Of a DNA stretch of 64,000 nucleotides, positions 17,464 through 26,787 are shown piece by piece (position 1 is the first letter of the stretch; each line of letters opens with the position of its first letter). The stretch is from NCBI RefSeq assembly GCF_002222635.1, contig NZ_CP022415.1:434001-498000 (forward strand), read 5' to 3'. Position numbers and translations under genes: made by a program. The DNA comes from Pseudosulfitobacter pseudonitzschiae (GTDB lineage Bacteria; Pseudomonadota; Alphaproteobacteria; Rhodobacterales; Rhodobacteraceae). The notes under the pieces are model-generated. The model was not told the DNA's origin and made no database searches. It saw nothing but the letters and a program-made list of their open reading frames with translations.

Positions 17464-18432
17464 CTATCGTTCTTTGACATAGGGTTCGCCCCCCGCGCGG
17501 GGTGGTGTGGCGCGACCAACAAAACCCGCCAGAATAATCACCGTCATGATATAGGGCAGTGCGCCCAACAACTGGCCCTGAACTCGCAGTCCGGTCAGAG
17601 CTGTGATCACATCGGGCCGCGTTTCCAAGGCTCCGAAAAGGCCGAACAACAAGGTCGCGTAAAGCGCGTACCAAGGCCGCCACTTGGCAAAGATCAGCGC
17701 CGCCAGCGCGATATAACCACGGCCTGCGGACATATCCTTGACAAAACCTGCCTGCAGAGCCGTGGACAAATAGGCCCCTGCGATGCCACACAGCACGCCG
17801 CAAATCGCAATGGCGGCGTAGCGCAGCCCGACCACTGAGACGCCGGCAGTGTCCACAGCAGCAGGGTTTTCCCCCACCGCCCGCAAACGCAGGCCAAAGC
17901 GTGTGCGAAACAGCACGAACCATGTCAGCGGCACGGCGGCAAAGGCCATGTAGACCAGTATGGAATGGCCCGAGATCAACTCGGCATAGATCGGGCCAAG
18001 AACCGGCACGTCGGCCAGAGCCTCGGCAAAGGGCAGGGTGATCGGCGTGAACCGCCCGCCGCCGATCAGCGACGGGGTGCGCCCGCCCTGCTGGAACCAG
18101 CTTTGCGCGATCAGCACGGTCAGACCCGCCGCCAGAAAATTGATGGCCACGCCGGAAATCAACTGGTTGCCGCGAAAGGTGATTGCGGCAACGCCGTGCA
18201 GTGCGCTGAGCATGAGCGACGCGGCGATGCCCGCCAGCAACCCCAACCAGACCGACCCCGTGACCGCAGCGACAGCGGCAGAAAAGAAGGCGGCGGCCAG
18301 CATCTTGCCTTCAAGGCCGATGTCGAAAATTCCTGCGCGTTCGCTGAACAGGCCCGCAAGGCAGGCCAGCAGCAACGGTGTCGCCAGACGCACGGTGCTG
18401 TCCAGCAGCTGGATCAAGGTCAGGAAATCCAT
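17464..18432 (-). CDS. BMP-type nucleoside ABC transporter permease (second)
   Basis: 322 aa, multi-spanning, in the branched-chain-amino-acid/ribose permease superfamily as used by BmpA-type nucleoside transporters. GIFDIGLEGKMLAAAFFSA (about 30-48) and the coupling-helix region GLRLRAVGENPAAVDTAGVSV are characteristic. It is the last gene of the four-gene unit (substrate-binding protein, ATPase, permease, permease), with only 4 nt between it and the upstream permease, and acts as a heterodimer with it in the inner membrane. Confidence 0.92.
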   Translation of the reverse strand: MDFLTLIQLLDSTVRLATPLLLACLAGLFSERAGIFDIGLEGKMLAAAFFSAAVAAVTGSVWLGLLAGIAASLMLSALHGVAAITFRGNQLISGVAINFLAAGLTVLIAQSWFQQGGRTPSLIGGGRFTPITLPFAEALADVPVLGPIYAELISGHSILVYMAFAAVPLTWFVLFRTRFGLRLRAVGENPAAVDTAGVSVVGLRYAAIAICGVLCGIAGAYLSTALQAGFVKDMSAGRGYIALAALIFAKWRPWYALYATLLFGLFGALETRPDVITALTGLRVQGQLLGALPYIMTVIILAGFVGRATPPRAGGEPYVKER

Positions 18433-18436
18433 AAGA

Positions 18437-19567
18437 TTACTCCGCCGGCTCTACGGGTTTGCGTTCAGGCTTGGGCGCGCGGGCGCGGCGGATGGCAAGA
18501 AACATCCGCTCCAGTGGCATCCGCACCATATTGTCCAGCGCGCCGGTGAACAGGATCACCAGTGCCTGAATGACCACGATCAACTCGCGGGGGATCGACG
18601 TCCACAACGCCAGTTCGGCACCGCCCTGATAGAGAAACCCGAACAGGATCGCGGCGATAAACACGCCAAAGGGGTGGCTTCGGCCCATCAGTGCCACGGC
18701 GATGCCGATGAAACCGGCACCTTCGACGGCGTTCAGCACCAGGCGCTCGGCCTCGCCCATCACATTGTTGATCGCCATTAGTCCGGCCAACCCGCCAGAG
18801 ATGATCATAGTGACCATTGTGATTTTGAACGGCGAAATGCCCGCATATTTGGCGGCACTTTCCGACTGCCCGTAAGCGCGCAGTTCAAAACCCAAACGCG
18901 TGCGCCAGATCAGAACCCAGACCAGAACGCAGGCCAGAACTGCCACCAGCAGGGTTATGTTGGCAGGGGCCGCCTTCGAGAAGCTGATGCCAAAGGGGGC
19001 CAGAACCTCGTGCAGCGTTGGCAATTGGGTGGTTTCGGGGAAACGGGCGGTGGCGGGGTCCATGCTGCCGCGCGGGCGCAGGACGTTCACTAGGATGTAA
19101 TTCAGCAGCGAGGCTGCGATAAAGTTAAACATGATCGTGGTGATCACGATGTGGCTGCCGCGCTTGGCCTGCAAATAGGCCGGAATCGCGGCCCAGATCG
19201 CGCCGAAAATACCAGCCATGACAATCGCGCCCAGCAGCGCCAGCGACCAATGTGGCCAAGGGATGAAAAGACAGGCCAGCGCGACGCCCAAACCGCCCAA
19301 AGCCGCCTGACCCTCGCCGCCGATGTTGAACAGCCGCGCGTGAAAGGCGACGGCGACGGCAAGGCCGGTAAACATGAAATTGGTGGCGTAGTAGAGCGTA
19401 TAACCCCAGCCATAAGTCGACCCGAGTGCGCCCGAGACCATCAGTTTAACAGCGGCGATCGGGTCTTCTCCGATAGCAAGGATCACCAGCGCGGAAATGA
19501 TCGCGGCAAGGATCAGCGAAATCAAAGGTACAAGGGTTACCTCGGCCCATTTTGGCATCACATCCAT
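18437..19567 (-). CDS. BMP-type nucleoside ABC transporter permease (first)
   Basis: 376 aa, the larger permease of the heterodimer. The N-terminal segment is hydrophobic (VTLVPLISLILAAIISAL), then comes FNIGGEGQAALGGLGVAL, the family counterpart of the GLEG motif, and the coupling region GFELRAYGQSESAAKYAGIS. The C-terminus is basic and cytoplasmic. A second in-frame ATG lies three codons in (19558). A 94-bp spacer holding a copy of the dispersed intergenic repeat separates it from the ATPase gene. Confidence 0.92.
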   Translation of the reverse strand: MDVMPKWAEVTLVPLISLILAAIISALVILAIGEDPIAAVKLMVSGALGSTYGWGYTLYYATNFMFTGLAVAVAFHARLFNIGGEGQAALGGLGVALACLFIPWPHWSLALLGAIVMAGIFGAIWAAIPAYLQAKRGSHIVITTIMFNFIAASLLNYILVNVLRPRGSMDPATARFPETTQLPTLHEVLAPFGISFSKAAPANITLLVAVLACVLVWVLIWRTRLGFELRAYGQSESAAKYAGISPFKITMVTMIISGGLAGLMAINNVMGEAERLVLNAVEGAGFIGIAVALMGRSHPFGVFIAAILFGFLYQGGAELALWTSIPRELIVVIQALVILFTGALDNMVRMPLERMFLAIRRARAPKPERKPVEPAE

Positions 19568-19598
19568 CGGGCGGCTCCTGTGTGGCGGGCGGGGCGGT

Positions 19599-19657
19599 GG
19601 GGGCGCTGCCCCCGTCCCTGCGGGACTCCCCTGAGATATTTACAGCCAGAAGAAAGC
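19599..19657 (-). repeat. Dispersed intergenic repeat, copy A
   Basis: On the minus strand this reads CTTTCTTCTGGCTGTAAATA, then a GC-rich dyad ending GGGGGCAGCGCCCCC. It resembles the copies near 32.9, 56.0 and 57.0 kb. It lies between the ATPase and permease genes of the nucleoside transporter. Confidence 0.6.
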
Positions 19658-19661
19658 ACGG

Positions 19662-21200
19662 TCATAGCGGAACCTCCATTCCGGCCATCAACATCCCCAG
19701 TTCTTTTTCGTCGGTTTGGTCGGGCAGGCGTTCGCCCATGATGTGACCGTCGAACATCACCGCGATGCGGTCGGACAGTGAAAAGATTTCTTCAAGCTCG
19801 ACCGAGACCAGCAGGATCGCCTTGCCTTGATCGCGCAGGGCGACGATCTGTTGATGGATGAATTCGATGGCGCCGATGTCAACGCCGCGCGTGGGTTGGC
19901 CCACCAGCAAAAGGTCGGGGTTGCGTTCGATTTCGCGAGCGAGGACGATTTTTTGCTGGTTGCCGCCCGAGAAGTTCTTGGCGGCCAATTTCGGATTGGG
20001 CGGCCGAACGTCAAAGCGTTCCATCTTGGCTTCCGTGTCAGCGCGGATGGCGGCGTTGTTCATCAACGGGCCCGATTGATAGGCCGGATCGCGGTGATAG
20101 CCAAAGGCGGTGTTTTCCCACGCGTGAAAACCCAAGATCAGACCCTCGCGCTGGCGGTCTTCGGGAACGTGTGCGATGCCGCGTGCACGGCGCGACTGGC
20201 CGTCGGCATGTTTGCCGCTGAGTTCGATGGGATCGCCGTTCAGCAACACGGTGCCGGTGCCGTGGGCATAGCCACCCAGCAGTGCCAGCAATTCGGACTG
20301 GCCGTTGCCCGCCACACCCGCGATGCCCACGATCTCGCCCGCGCGCACTTGCAGGTCGATGCCCTTGAGCCGCTCGACGCCCGCCTCGTCGGTCACATGC
20401 AGGTTCTTGATATCCAACACGACCTTGCCGGGGGTTGCGGGGGCCTTGTCGACGCGCAGCAGCACTTTGCGGCCCACCATCAGCTCGGCCAGATGCTCGG
20501 GCGAGGTTTCGGCGGTCTTTACCGTGGCGGTCATTTCGCCGCGACGCATGACGCTGACGGTGTCGGTGATATCCATGATCTCGCGCAGCTTGTGGGTGAT
20601 CAGGACGATGGTTTTACCCTCTTCGCGCAGCCGTCCCAGAATGCGAAACAGCTGGTCGGCCTCGGCGGGGGTCAGCACGCCGGTGGGTTCGTCGAGAATA
20701 AGGATGTCGGCCCGGCGATACAGCGCCTTTAGGATTTCGACGCGCTGCTGCATGCCGACACCCAGATCTTCGATCACCGCGTCGGGGTTCACATTCAGCC
20801 CATATTCCTGTTCGAGCCCCAGCAGTTCCTTGCGGGCCTTGCCCAGCGAGGTGTTGAGCGACCATCCGTCTTCGACACCCAGAATAATATTTTCAAGCAC
20901 GGTGAAGTTTTCGACCAGCTTGAAGTGCTGGAACACCATGCCGATGCCAGCCGAAATCGCTGCCTGACTGTCGGGAATATCGGTTTTGGCGCCGCTAATG
21001 AAAACCTCGCCTGCATCGGCTTTGTAAAAGCCGTAGAGGATGCTCATCAAGGTGGATTTGCCTGCGCCGTTCTCGCCGATGATCCCGTGGATTGTGCCGG
21101 GCATTACACGGATGGAAATGTCCTTGTTGGCCTGCACGGGGCCAAAGGCTTTGGAAATGCCTTTGAGTTCAATCGCGGGGGCAACGGTGGTGGCAGGCAT
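19662..21200 (-). CDS. BMP-type nucleoside ABC transporter ATP-binding protein (two ABC domains)
   Basis: 512 aa with two fused nucleotide-binding domains, the arrangement used by ribose/nucleoside importers. The first half has Walker [10 protein letters not shown] and [13 protein letters not shown]; the second has [16 protein letters not shown] (a degenerate Walker A), [16 protein letters not shown] (signature) and [15 protein letters not shown]. The degenerate second Walker A is usual for this group. It energises the two permeases downstream. The substrate is inferred to be purine or pyrimidine nucleosides from the BMP-family binding protein. Confidence 0.93.
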   Translation of the reverse strand: MPATTVAPAIELKGISKAFGPVQANKDISIRVMPGTIHGIIGENGAGKSTLMSILYGFYKADAGEVFISGAKTDIPDSQAAISAGIGMVFQHFKLVENFTVLENIILGVEDGWSLNTSLGKARKELLGLEQEYGLNVNPDAVIEDLGVGMQQRVEILKALYRRADILILDEPTGVLTPAEADQLFRILGRLREEGKTIVLITHKLREIMDITDTVSVMRRGEMTATVKTAETSPEHLAELMVGRKVLLRVDKAPATPGKVVLDIKNLHVTDEAGVERLKGIDLQVRAGEIVGIAGVAGNGQSELLALLGGYAHGTGTVLLNGDPIELSGKHADGQSRRARGIAHVPEDRQREGLILGFHAWENTAFGYHRDPAYQSGPLMNNAAIRADTEAKMERFDVRPPNPKLAAKNFSGGNQQKIVLAREIERNPDLLLVGQPTRGVDIGAIEFIHQQIVALRDQGKAILLVSVELEEIFSLSDRIAVMFDGHIMGERLPDQTDEKELGMLMAGMEVPL

Positions 21201-21227
21201 GGCTGGCGAACCCTTTATCTTGCGAAA

Positions 21228-21256
21228 GGGCCGCGCCAGTTTGAATGGCGCGGCCC
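21228..21256 (-). terminator. Stem-loop between the binding-protein and ATPase genes
   Basis: GGGCCGCGCCA (21228-21238) pairs with TGGCGCGGCCC (21246-21256) with a 7-nt loop. It sits 20 nt after the binding-protein stop. Such hairpins often trim expression so that the binding protein is made in excess over the membrane parts. Confidence 0.65.
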
Positions 21257-21275
21257 CTTTTGCTGTGTGATGCGA

Positions 21276-22271
21276 TCAGAACGTCAGTGCGGGGCAGCTG
21301 TCGTCCGAGGCGTAATCATGCACTTTGATGTCGCCTGCCGCGATCGACGCGGCCGCTGCGTCGACTTCGGTTTGCATGGCTTCGGTCACCAGATCGGCAT
21401 TGTTTTCATCCATCGCATAGCCGACGCCGCCGTTGGCCAGATCCAGAACCTGAACCCCGCCTTCCAGCGATTCGCCTGCTGACATCGATTCGTACACGGC
21501 AACATCAACGCGTTTGAGCATCGAGGTCAGAACCTTGCCAGGGTGCAGGTGGTTCTGGTTGCTGTCCACGCCGATCGACAGGATGCCTTCGTCGGCGGCG
21601 GTTTGCAGAACGCCAACGCCTGTGCCGCCTGCTGCGGCATAGACCACATCAGCGCCCTGGCTGATCTGTGCCTTGGTCAACTCGGATCCTTTTACGGGGT
21701 CGTTCCATGCGGCAGGTGTGGTGCCGGTCATGTTGGCGACGATTGTCGCATCAGGGTTCACGGCTTTGACGCCTTGGGCGTAACCGCAGGCGAATTTGCG
21801 GATCAATGGGATGTCCATGCCGCCGATAAAGCCGACAGTGCCGGTTTTCGACGCTTGCGCCGCCATCATGCCGACCAGATAGGAACCTTCGTGCTCGGTA
21901 AAGCCGATGACCTTGACGTTGGGCGCGTCCACCCAGCCGTCGATGGTAACGAAGGTGGTGTCGGGATAGTCAGGCGCCACAACTTCCAGTGCGCTGGAAA
22001 AGGCAAAGCCGGTGGTGATGACCGGATCGGCCCCTGATTCTGCAAAGCGGCGCAGAGCCTGTTCGCGCTGGGCTTCGGACTGCATTTCGATTTCGCGGAA
22101 CGTCCCGCCGGTTTCTTCGGACCAGCGCTGCGCACCGGCAAAGGCGGCTTCGTTAAAGGATTTGTCGAATTTGCCGCCAAGATCGTAGATCAGTGCTGGT
22201 TCGGCAAAGGCGGCACCGGCTGTCAGAGTCAGTCCGGCTGCGGCGCCCAGAAATTTTTGCATTAGGGTCAT
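21276..22271 (-). CDS. BMP family ABC transporter substrate-binding protein
   Basis: 331 aa from the ATG at 22271, which has GGGAG upstream and begins a clear signal peptide (cleavage near AFA-EP, about residue 23). The mature protein starts ALIYDLGGKFDKSFNEAAF, the hallmark opening of BMP/Med/PnrA nucleoside-binding proteins. GFTEHEGSYLVGMMAA and FIGGMDIPLIRKFACGY are further family blocks. Because no lipobox is seen, it is probably a soluble periplasmic protein rather than a lipoprotein. It heads the transporter operon. Confidence 0.93.
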   Translation of the reverse strand: MTLMQKFLGAAAGLTLTAGAAFAEPALIYDLGGKFDKSFNEAAFAGAQRWSEETGGTFREIEMQSEAQREQALRRFAESGADPVITTGFAFSSALEVVAPDYPDTTFVTIDGWVDAPNVKVIGFTEHEGSYLVGMMAAQASKTGTVGFIGGMDIPLIRKFACGYAQGVKAVNPDATIVANMTGTTPAAWNDPVKGSELTKAQISQGADVVYAAAGGTGVGVLQTAADEGILSIGVDSNQNHLHPGKVLTSMLKRVDVAVYESMSAGESLEGGVQVLDLANGGVGYAMDENNADLVTEAMQTEVDAAAASIAAGDIKVHDYASDDSCPALTF

Positions 22272-22361
22272 GTGGTATCTCCCAGTTTTCGTGTTTGGAG
22301 CCTGCCGCCCGATGGGGCAGTGGGGCCCGACGCCCGTGCATTTCTGTGTGCAAAACAGGCA

Positions 22362-22374
22362 GATCAAATTGATC
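22362..22374 (-). promoter_or_regulatory. Palindrome GATCAAATTGATC upstream of the nucleoside transporter
   Basis: A perfect 13-bp palindrome centred 97 nt before the binding-protein start. It is a plausible operator for the transporter operon; the regulator is unknown. Confidence 0.4.
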
Positions 22375-22462
22375 AGATGCAAATAAGGCCGCACCACTGG
22401 GGCGGGGTCAACCGCTTTTTCTACGCAGGGGGGTGGAATCGCGACGCTTACCTTGGGTGAGG

Positions 22463-22873
22463 TTAACCAAGCGACGCGCGCATAAGCACTGCATCCACGG
22501 CAGGAGCGTTCGCACGCGGGTAATACGCGGCGCGAAGCCCCGCCTGCCCAAAGCCGCACGCTGTGTAGAGAGCAAGGGCAGGGGCATTGTCGGCAGCCAC
22601 TTCAAGAAATGCTTCAGAGGCAGTTGGGCGCACGCGATCCATCCACTGCACCATTAGCACGCGCCCGATTCCTTGGCCTTGATGGTCGGGATGGACGGCA
22701 ATGGTCAGCAATTCGGCCTCGCCTGCAACCTCGCGTACAAGGGCAAAGCCCTGCGGTTGGCTGCTTGCAAAGACGTGCGGATTGTCCAGGAGGGCGGCAA
22801 ATTCATCAGCCGACCACGGTCGGGCCGAAGTGAAGGCGGCGGCGTGGATGTGCGCCATGTGCAGCGGAGTCAT
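22463..22873 (-). CDS. rimI: Ribosomal-protein-alanine N-acetyltransferase-like GNAT protein
   Basis: 136 aa, a single GNAT fold. The acetyl-CoA pyrophosphate loop is HPDHQGQGIGRVLM (about 77-90), and NAPALALYTACGFGQAGLRAAYY is the RimI-type C-terminal motif. RimI acetylates the N-terminal alanine of S18. Its start overlaps the tsaB stop by 4 nt, a pairing (tsaB-rimI) found in many bacteria, which strengthens the call over other GNAT proteins. Confidence 0.85.
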   Translation of the reverse strand: MTPLHMAHIHAAAFTSARPWSADEFAALLDNPHVFASSQPQGFALVREVAGEAELLTIAVHPDHQGQGIGRVLMVQWMDRVRPTASEAFLEVAADNAPALALYTACGFGQAGLRAAYYPRANAPAVDAVLMRASLG

Positions 22874-23460
22874 GGGCTGTCCGGCGGCAGGATCACAGGC
22901 GGCACATCGCGACCGGGGGCTGCGTCTGCGGGCCGCAGATAGTAAGGCGCGGGTGGCGGTGCCACCTGCGGAAACCGTTCAGCGGCAAGTGTTACGATGG
23001 CAGCGGCAAGGTCGGCAGGGGCCGGTTGCGAAGGCAGGGTGGTCCCATCGGCCTCGAGTGATGCGCGAGTGACCAGTGTCGGCGCACCCGTCTGCATTAC
23101 ATAGACCAATTCGCGCGGGGCGGGAACGCAGACAGGCTCTGTTTGCAGATCGCGGCGCTGTTCGAATCCGGTGACGCCATAGGCAGGCACATCCAGGCCC
23201 AGCGCCAGACCGCGCGCGGCGGACACGCCGATGCGGATGCCGGTGAAATTGCCGGGGCCAACGCCGACACCCAACGCATCCAGATCACGCCACACCAGAT
23301 CGTGACGAGCCAAAAGCTCTTGCAGCAGACCCATCAGGCGCTCGGCCTGTCCGCGTGTCATCTCTTCGGCGATCGCCTCGACCACTGCGCCATCCACCCA
23401 CAGCGCGGCGGCACACCACGCCCCCGAGGTGTCAAAGCCAAGGATCACAGGGGTGCTCAT
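22870..23460 (-). CDS. tsaB: tRNA threonylcarbamoyladenosine biosynthesis protein TsaB
   Basis: 196 aa from the ATG at 23460, giving the typical N-terminus STPVILGFDTSGAWCAAALW with the ASKHA phosphate-1 motif. GVGVGPGNFTGIRIGVSAARGLAL is the family signature. TsaB partners TsaD and TsaE in making t6A37 in tRNAs that read ANN codons. The longer open frame (to 23502) has no support. It is translationally coupled to rimI. Confidence 0.93.
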   Translation of the reverse strand: MSTPVILGFDTSGAWCAAALWVDGAVVEAIAEEMTRGQAERLMGLLQELLARHDLVWRDLDALGVGVGPGNFTGIRIGVSAARGLALGLDVPAYGVTGFEQRRDLQTEPVCVPAPRELVYVMQTGAPTLVTRASLEADGTTLPSQPAPADLAAAIVTLAAERFPQVAPPPAPYYLRPADAAPGRDVPPVILPPDSP

Positions 23461-23542
23461 GGCCGGGCTCTTTGCAGTGTACAAACGCGCAGGGCGCCGC
23501 AATCGCAGCGCCCATCGGAACTTGGGGTGTCAGGCACAGATT

Positions 23543-24106
23543 TCAGACCGCTACGGGGCGAACTTCGGTGACTTCGGGGATGTAGTGGCGCAGCAGGTTT
23601 TCGATACCCATTTTCAGCGTCAGCGTGGACGACGGGCAGCCAGCGCAGGCGCCCTGCATGTGCAGATAGACCACGCCGCGGTCGAAACCGTGAAATGTGA
23701 TGTCGCCGCCGTCCTGAGCAACAGCAGGGCGCACGCGGCTGTCCAGCAGTTCCTTGATCTGGCCGACGATTGCACCGTCTTCACCGCTGTGTTCGGCGTG
23801 GCCGGATGCGGGGGCGTGACCTTCGACCATCACGGCATCACCGGACTGGTAATGCTCCATGATCGCACCCAGAACGCCGGGCTTCATGTGGTCCCACTCG
23901 GTTGCATCGTCCTTGGTCACGGTCACGAAATCGGTGCCAAAGAATACACCCGTCACGCCCGATACGGCAAAAATGCGCTGGGCCAGAGGTGACTTGGTGG
24001 CGGCGTCCGCTGTGGGGAAATCGGCTGTACCCATCTCCAGAACAGTCTGACCGGGCAGAAACTTCAATGTCGCGGGGTTCGGCGTCGATTCGGTTTGGAT
24101 GAACAT
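23543..24106 (-). CDS. Nfu-type iron-sulfur cluster carrier (NifU C-terminal domain)
   Basis: 187 aa with an N-terminal Nfu_N domain (FIQTESTPNPATLKFLPGQ, about 2-85) and a C-terminal NifU domain with the CxxC motif CAGC in GACAGCPSSTLTLKMGIE (about 153-170), where a dimer holds a [4Fe-4S] cluster. It carries Fe-S clusters to targets such as lipoyl synthase or aconitase. A short His/Glu linker (GHAPASGHAEHSGED) joins the domains. It precedes tsaB on the same strand with an 82-bp gap. Confidence 0.92.
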   Translation of the reverse strand: MFIQTESTPNPATLKFLPGQTVLEMGTADFPTADAATKSPLAQRIFAVSGVTGVFFGTDFVTVTKDDATEWDHMKPGVLGAIMEHYQSGDAVMVEGHAPASGHAEHSGEDGAIVGQIKELLDSRVRPAVAQDGGDITFHGFDRGVVYLHMQGACAGCPSSTLTLKMGIENLLRHYIPEVTEVRPVAV

Positions 24107-24326
24107 GGCAAGCGCTCCTCATGGGCTGTTGTCTCTGATATGCGGATCAAACGCCCGCAAGTCAAGGTTTGGAACGGTTCTAAACTGTGTCACCTTTGCG
24201 GCACCCCGGCCCGCCCGCGCCTTTTCCGGGTCATTCCGGCGGGAGTCCGCTCCTTCGGTCTGGGCTGAAAATTGACCGTTTAGAGGCCGGACATTGCGGC
24301 AACTGCCGCGCGCAAATGCGACCGGT

Positions 24327-24782
24327 TTACGTGATCGCTTCCAGCTTTTCCTTGCTCAGATCACCCGGAACGATGGTGACCGGAATGGGCAGAGAGGCCG
24401 CGTTGCGCGACAGCTGTGTGACCAGCGGGCCGGGGCCCTTGTTGTCGGTGCCAGCGCCCAGCACCAGAATACCAATCTCGGGGTCTTCGGTGATCTGGGC
24501 GATGATTTCCTCGGCGGCATGACCATTGCGGATAACCAGTTCGGGGTTAACGCCCTGTTTGTCGCGCATCCATTTGGCGAAAACCTCGAAATGTGCCTCT
24601 ATCCGCTCGCGGGCCTCTTGGCGCATGATGTCACCGACGCCGATCCAGTGGTTAAACTCGTCAGGTGGGATCACCGACAGCACTGCCACGCCGCCGCCGG
24701 TTTTGGCCGCACGCATGGCGGCAAAGCGCATAGCGTTCAGACATTCGCGGCTGTCATCCAGCACGACCAGAAATTTGCGCAT
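24327..24782 (-). CDS. Universal stress protein (UspA family)
   Basis: 151 aa, a single Usp domain. The start at 24782 has GGGAGG 6 nt upstream. The N-terminal strand FLVVLDDSRECLNAMRFA, and the C-terminal ATP-type motif seen as ILVLGAGTDNKGPGPLVTQL (G-2x-G-9x-G-S/T-like), point to a nucleotide-binding Usp, although the spacing is not canonical. The role is probably general stress survival; the exact signal is unknown. Confidence 0.85.
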   Translation of the reverse strand: MRKFLVVLDDSRECLNAMRFAAMRAAKTGGGVAVLSVIPPDEFNHWIGVGDIMRQEARERIEAHFEVFAKWMRDKQGVNPELVIRNGHAAEEIIAQITEDPEIGILVLGAGTDNKGPGPLVTQLSRNAASLPIPVTIVPGDLSKEKLEAIT

Positions 24783-24839
24783 CACGTCCTCCCTTTTCTG
24801 CAACAGCATGGCCCAAGGGACGGCACCACGCAATGTTCA

Positions 24840-25439
24840 TCAGTCATCTCGGGTCGCCTCTGCCAGTGCTATGGCCATGCGATCGTGGCCCCAGAACAAT
24901 TCGTCGCCTACGGTAAAGCTGGGCGCGCCAAAGATGCCGCGCGCAATGGCGTCTTCGGTCAGGTCGCGTAAGGCTTGTTTGGTCTCGGCTGTGCCTGCGT
25001 TTTCGATAATGCTTGCCGCGTCCTGCCCAAGGGCTTCCAGCACTGGGCCGATTACCTCGGCTTGGCCGATGTCCAGATCTTCGGCAAAGTTGGCGGAAAA
25101 GACCGCGCGGACAAAATCCCCGATCCAGCCCGCATCGGCGTTGGCCGCACAAATCCGCGCCGCCAGCATGCTGCCGCGCGGGAATGTTGAGGGCTTTTGC
25201 AAGGGCAGGCCAGCCGCCTCGCAGATGCGGTCCAAGTCGCGCCACATATAGGCACCCTTGACCGGATAAAGGTTGAACGGCGAATCCGTCATGCCCTGCG
25301 CACCAAAGACCGGCCCCAACAGGAATGGCCGCCAGACCAGCGGCACGCCGTGCGCGGCACAAGCGGCTTCGATCTGCATGGCGGCGGGATAGCTGTAAGT
25401 GCTGGCAAATTCGAACCAGAATTCCACAGGTTTGGTCAT
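24840..25439 (-). CDS. 2-hydroxychromene-2-carboxylate isomerase family protein
   Basis: 199 aa, a DsbA/kappa-GST-like thioredoxin fold. The N-terminal VEFWFEFASTYSYPAAMQIE carries Ser in place of the active-site Cys, as in HCCA isomerases. FRGSMLAARICAAN-like and GIFGAPSFTVGDELFWGHDR (C-terminal cis-Pro region) fit the family. Members isomerise aromatic breakdown products with glutathione, but many act on unknown substrates. It starts 4 nt after the stop of the aminotransferase gene, so the two form an operon. Confidence 0.85.
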   Translation of the reverse strand: MTKPVEFWFEFASTYSYPAAMQIEAACAAHGVPLVWRPFLLGPVFGAQGMTDSPFNLYPVKGAYMWRDLDRICEAAGLPLQKPSTFPRGSMLAARICAANADAGWIGDFVRAVFSANFAEDLDIGQAEVIGPVLEALGQDAASIIENAGTAETKQALRDLTEDAIARGIFGAPSFTVGDELFWGHDRMAIALAEATRDD

Positions 25440-25443
25440 GCTG

Positions 25444-26307
25444 TTACCTTTCGGATGCGGCCCAGTCCCAATACAATTGCCGCGCTCGTCGTGTGATTGG
25501 CCCGATCTGGTACTGGGTGTCGTCAAAGGCGGTGACTGGGGTGACCTTCATCATATTGCCGCTCAGGAACACCTCGTCGGCGTCGTGAAAATCATCAAAA
25601 CCCAGAACTGTCTCGTGTACGGTCACGCCATCCGCACGCAGGTTGCTGATGTGGCGCGCCCGCGTGATACCTGACAGGAAGGTGCCATTGGGCACCGGCG
25701 TGAACACCTCGCCGTCGCGCACCATGAACACGTTGGCGGTCGCGGTCTCTGCCACATTGCCCAAAGCATCTGCCACCAGTGCGTTGCCAAAACCCTTGGA
25801 TTTGGCTTCGGCCAGCATCCGCGCATTGTTGGGGTAAAGACATCCCGCTTTGGCGTTCACAACTGCGTCTTCCAGCACTGGACGGCGGAATCGGGTACGT
25901 GTCAGCGTGGTTGATGCCTCGGGGGCGGCCATTGGCACCTTCTCCAGTGAAATGGCAAAGCCGGTGCCCTCGGGCATTGGCACGATACCAGAGGCATCCC
26001 CGTTGATGGCCCAATACATCGGGCGGATGTAAACAGGCTCGGACGGGTCGTAAGCCTTCAGCCCTTCGTGAACGGCGGCGACCATATCTTCGGTGCTGAC
26101 AGTGGGCGTGATCATCAGCGCGTGGGCCGAGCGGTTCGCGCGCGTGCAATGGGCGGCCAGATCGGGGGTATACCCCTCAAAGAACCGCGCCCCGTCGAAA
26201 ACAGTGCTGCCCAGCCATGACCCGTGGTCGGCTGCCTTCATGACCGGCACATCGCCGTCATGCCAGCTGCCTTCAAAAAATGTTCTGATATCGGTTCCAA
26301 TGGGCAT
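25444..26307 (-). CDS. ilvE: Branched-chain amino acid aminotransferase (fold-type IV PLP)
   Basis: 287 aa from the ATG at 26307, with GGAGAG upstream; the longer frame is rejected for lack of family similarity. The substrate pocket start DHGSWLGSTVFDGARFFEG is typical, the PLP lysine is in NAKAGCLYPNNARM, and the phosphate-cup region is ETATANVFMVRDGEVFTP. Fold-type IV includes IlvE, D-amino-acid aminotransferase and ADC lyase; the N-terminal blocks favour IlvE-like activity on Leu/Ile/Val, but substrate choice needs assay. Confidence 0.8.
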   Translation of the reverse strand: MPIGTDIRTFFEGSWHDGDVPVMKAADHGSWLGSTVFDGARFFEGYTPDLAAHCTRANRSAHALMITPTVSTEDMVAAVHEGLKAYDPSEPVYIRPMYWAINGDASGIVPMPEGTGFAISLEKVPMAAPEASTTLTRTRFRRPVLEDAVVNAKAGCLYPNNARMLAEAKSKGFGNALVADALGNVAETATANVFMVRDGEVFTPVPNGTFLSGITRARHISNLRADGVTVHETVLGFDDFHDADEVFLSGNMMKVTPVTAFDDTQYQIGPITRRARQLYWDWAASER

Positions 26308-26375
26308 CTGACGCTCTCCTGAATTTGGCCGGACGTTATCAGGATGGGCCGGAGCGTCCAGCATCAATGGCGTAT

Positions 26376-26627
26376 TTATGTGGTGCCGTCGCTGTCGCGC
26401 TCGCGGATGGCATAGACCCCTTCGGGCAGGTCCAGTGCGGCAGACATATCGCGCACCTGCGCATGGCTGAGGGTGATTTTCATGACCTGATCGGTGCGCG
26501 GGTCGAATTGTTCGACCGTCACGCATTCGGTAAAGGTGTTGACGATCACATCTTCTTGCAACGGCGCGCCGCCATCGTCCACCAAGGTGATCACGGTCGA
26601 GTCGAATTCGTGCTCAATTGTAAACAT
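26376..26627 (-). CDS. Small conserved hypothetical protein
   Basis: 83 aa, soluble, acidic (FTIEHEFDSTVITLVDDGG...). It looks like a compact alpha/beta domain, with no signal peptide and no recognised motif. It lies upstream of the aminotransferase on the same strand (68-nt gap). Codon use matches its neighbours, and the GC-rich third positions support real coding. Function unknown. Confidence 0.6.
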   Translation of the reverse strand: MFTIEHEFDSTVITLVDDGGAPLQEDVIVNTFTECVTVEQFDPRTDQVMKITLSHAQVRDMSAALDLPEGVYAIRERDSDGTT

Positions 26628-26787
26628 AGCCCAAGCCTACCCGCGCAGGCCGGACATGCAAGCGGTGATCCGCATCCAATGATCAGACCCCCGTGATCGG
26701 CCCGTAACGGGGCTGGAAGCGGGCCGAGGACATGTTAAGTTAGGCAGCAACGATTGCGGCGCTTCAAACGCCACTCAAGCTAAGGGA

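Noticed and set aside
22461-22478. TTAACCAAGCG at the end of rimI as another CtrA box
   Set aside because: Only the left half matches; the second TTAA is missing and the site lies at the 3' end of a gene.
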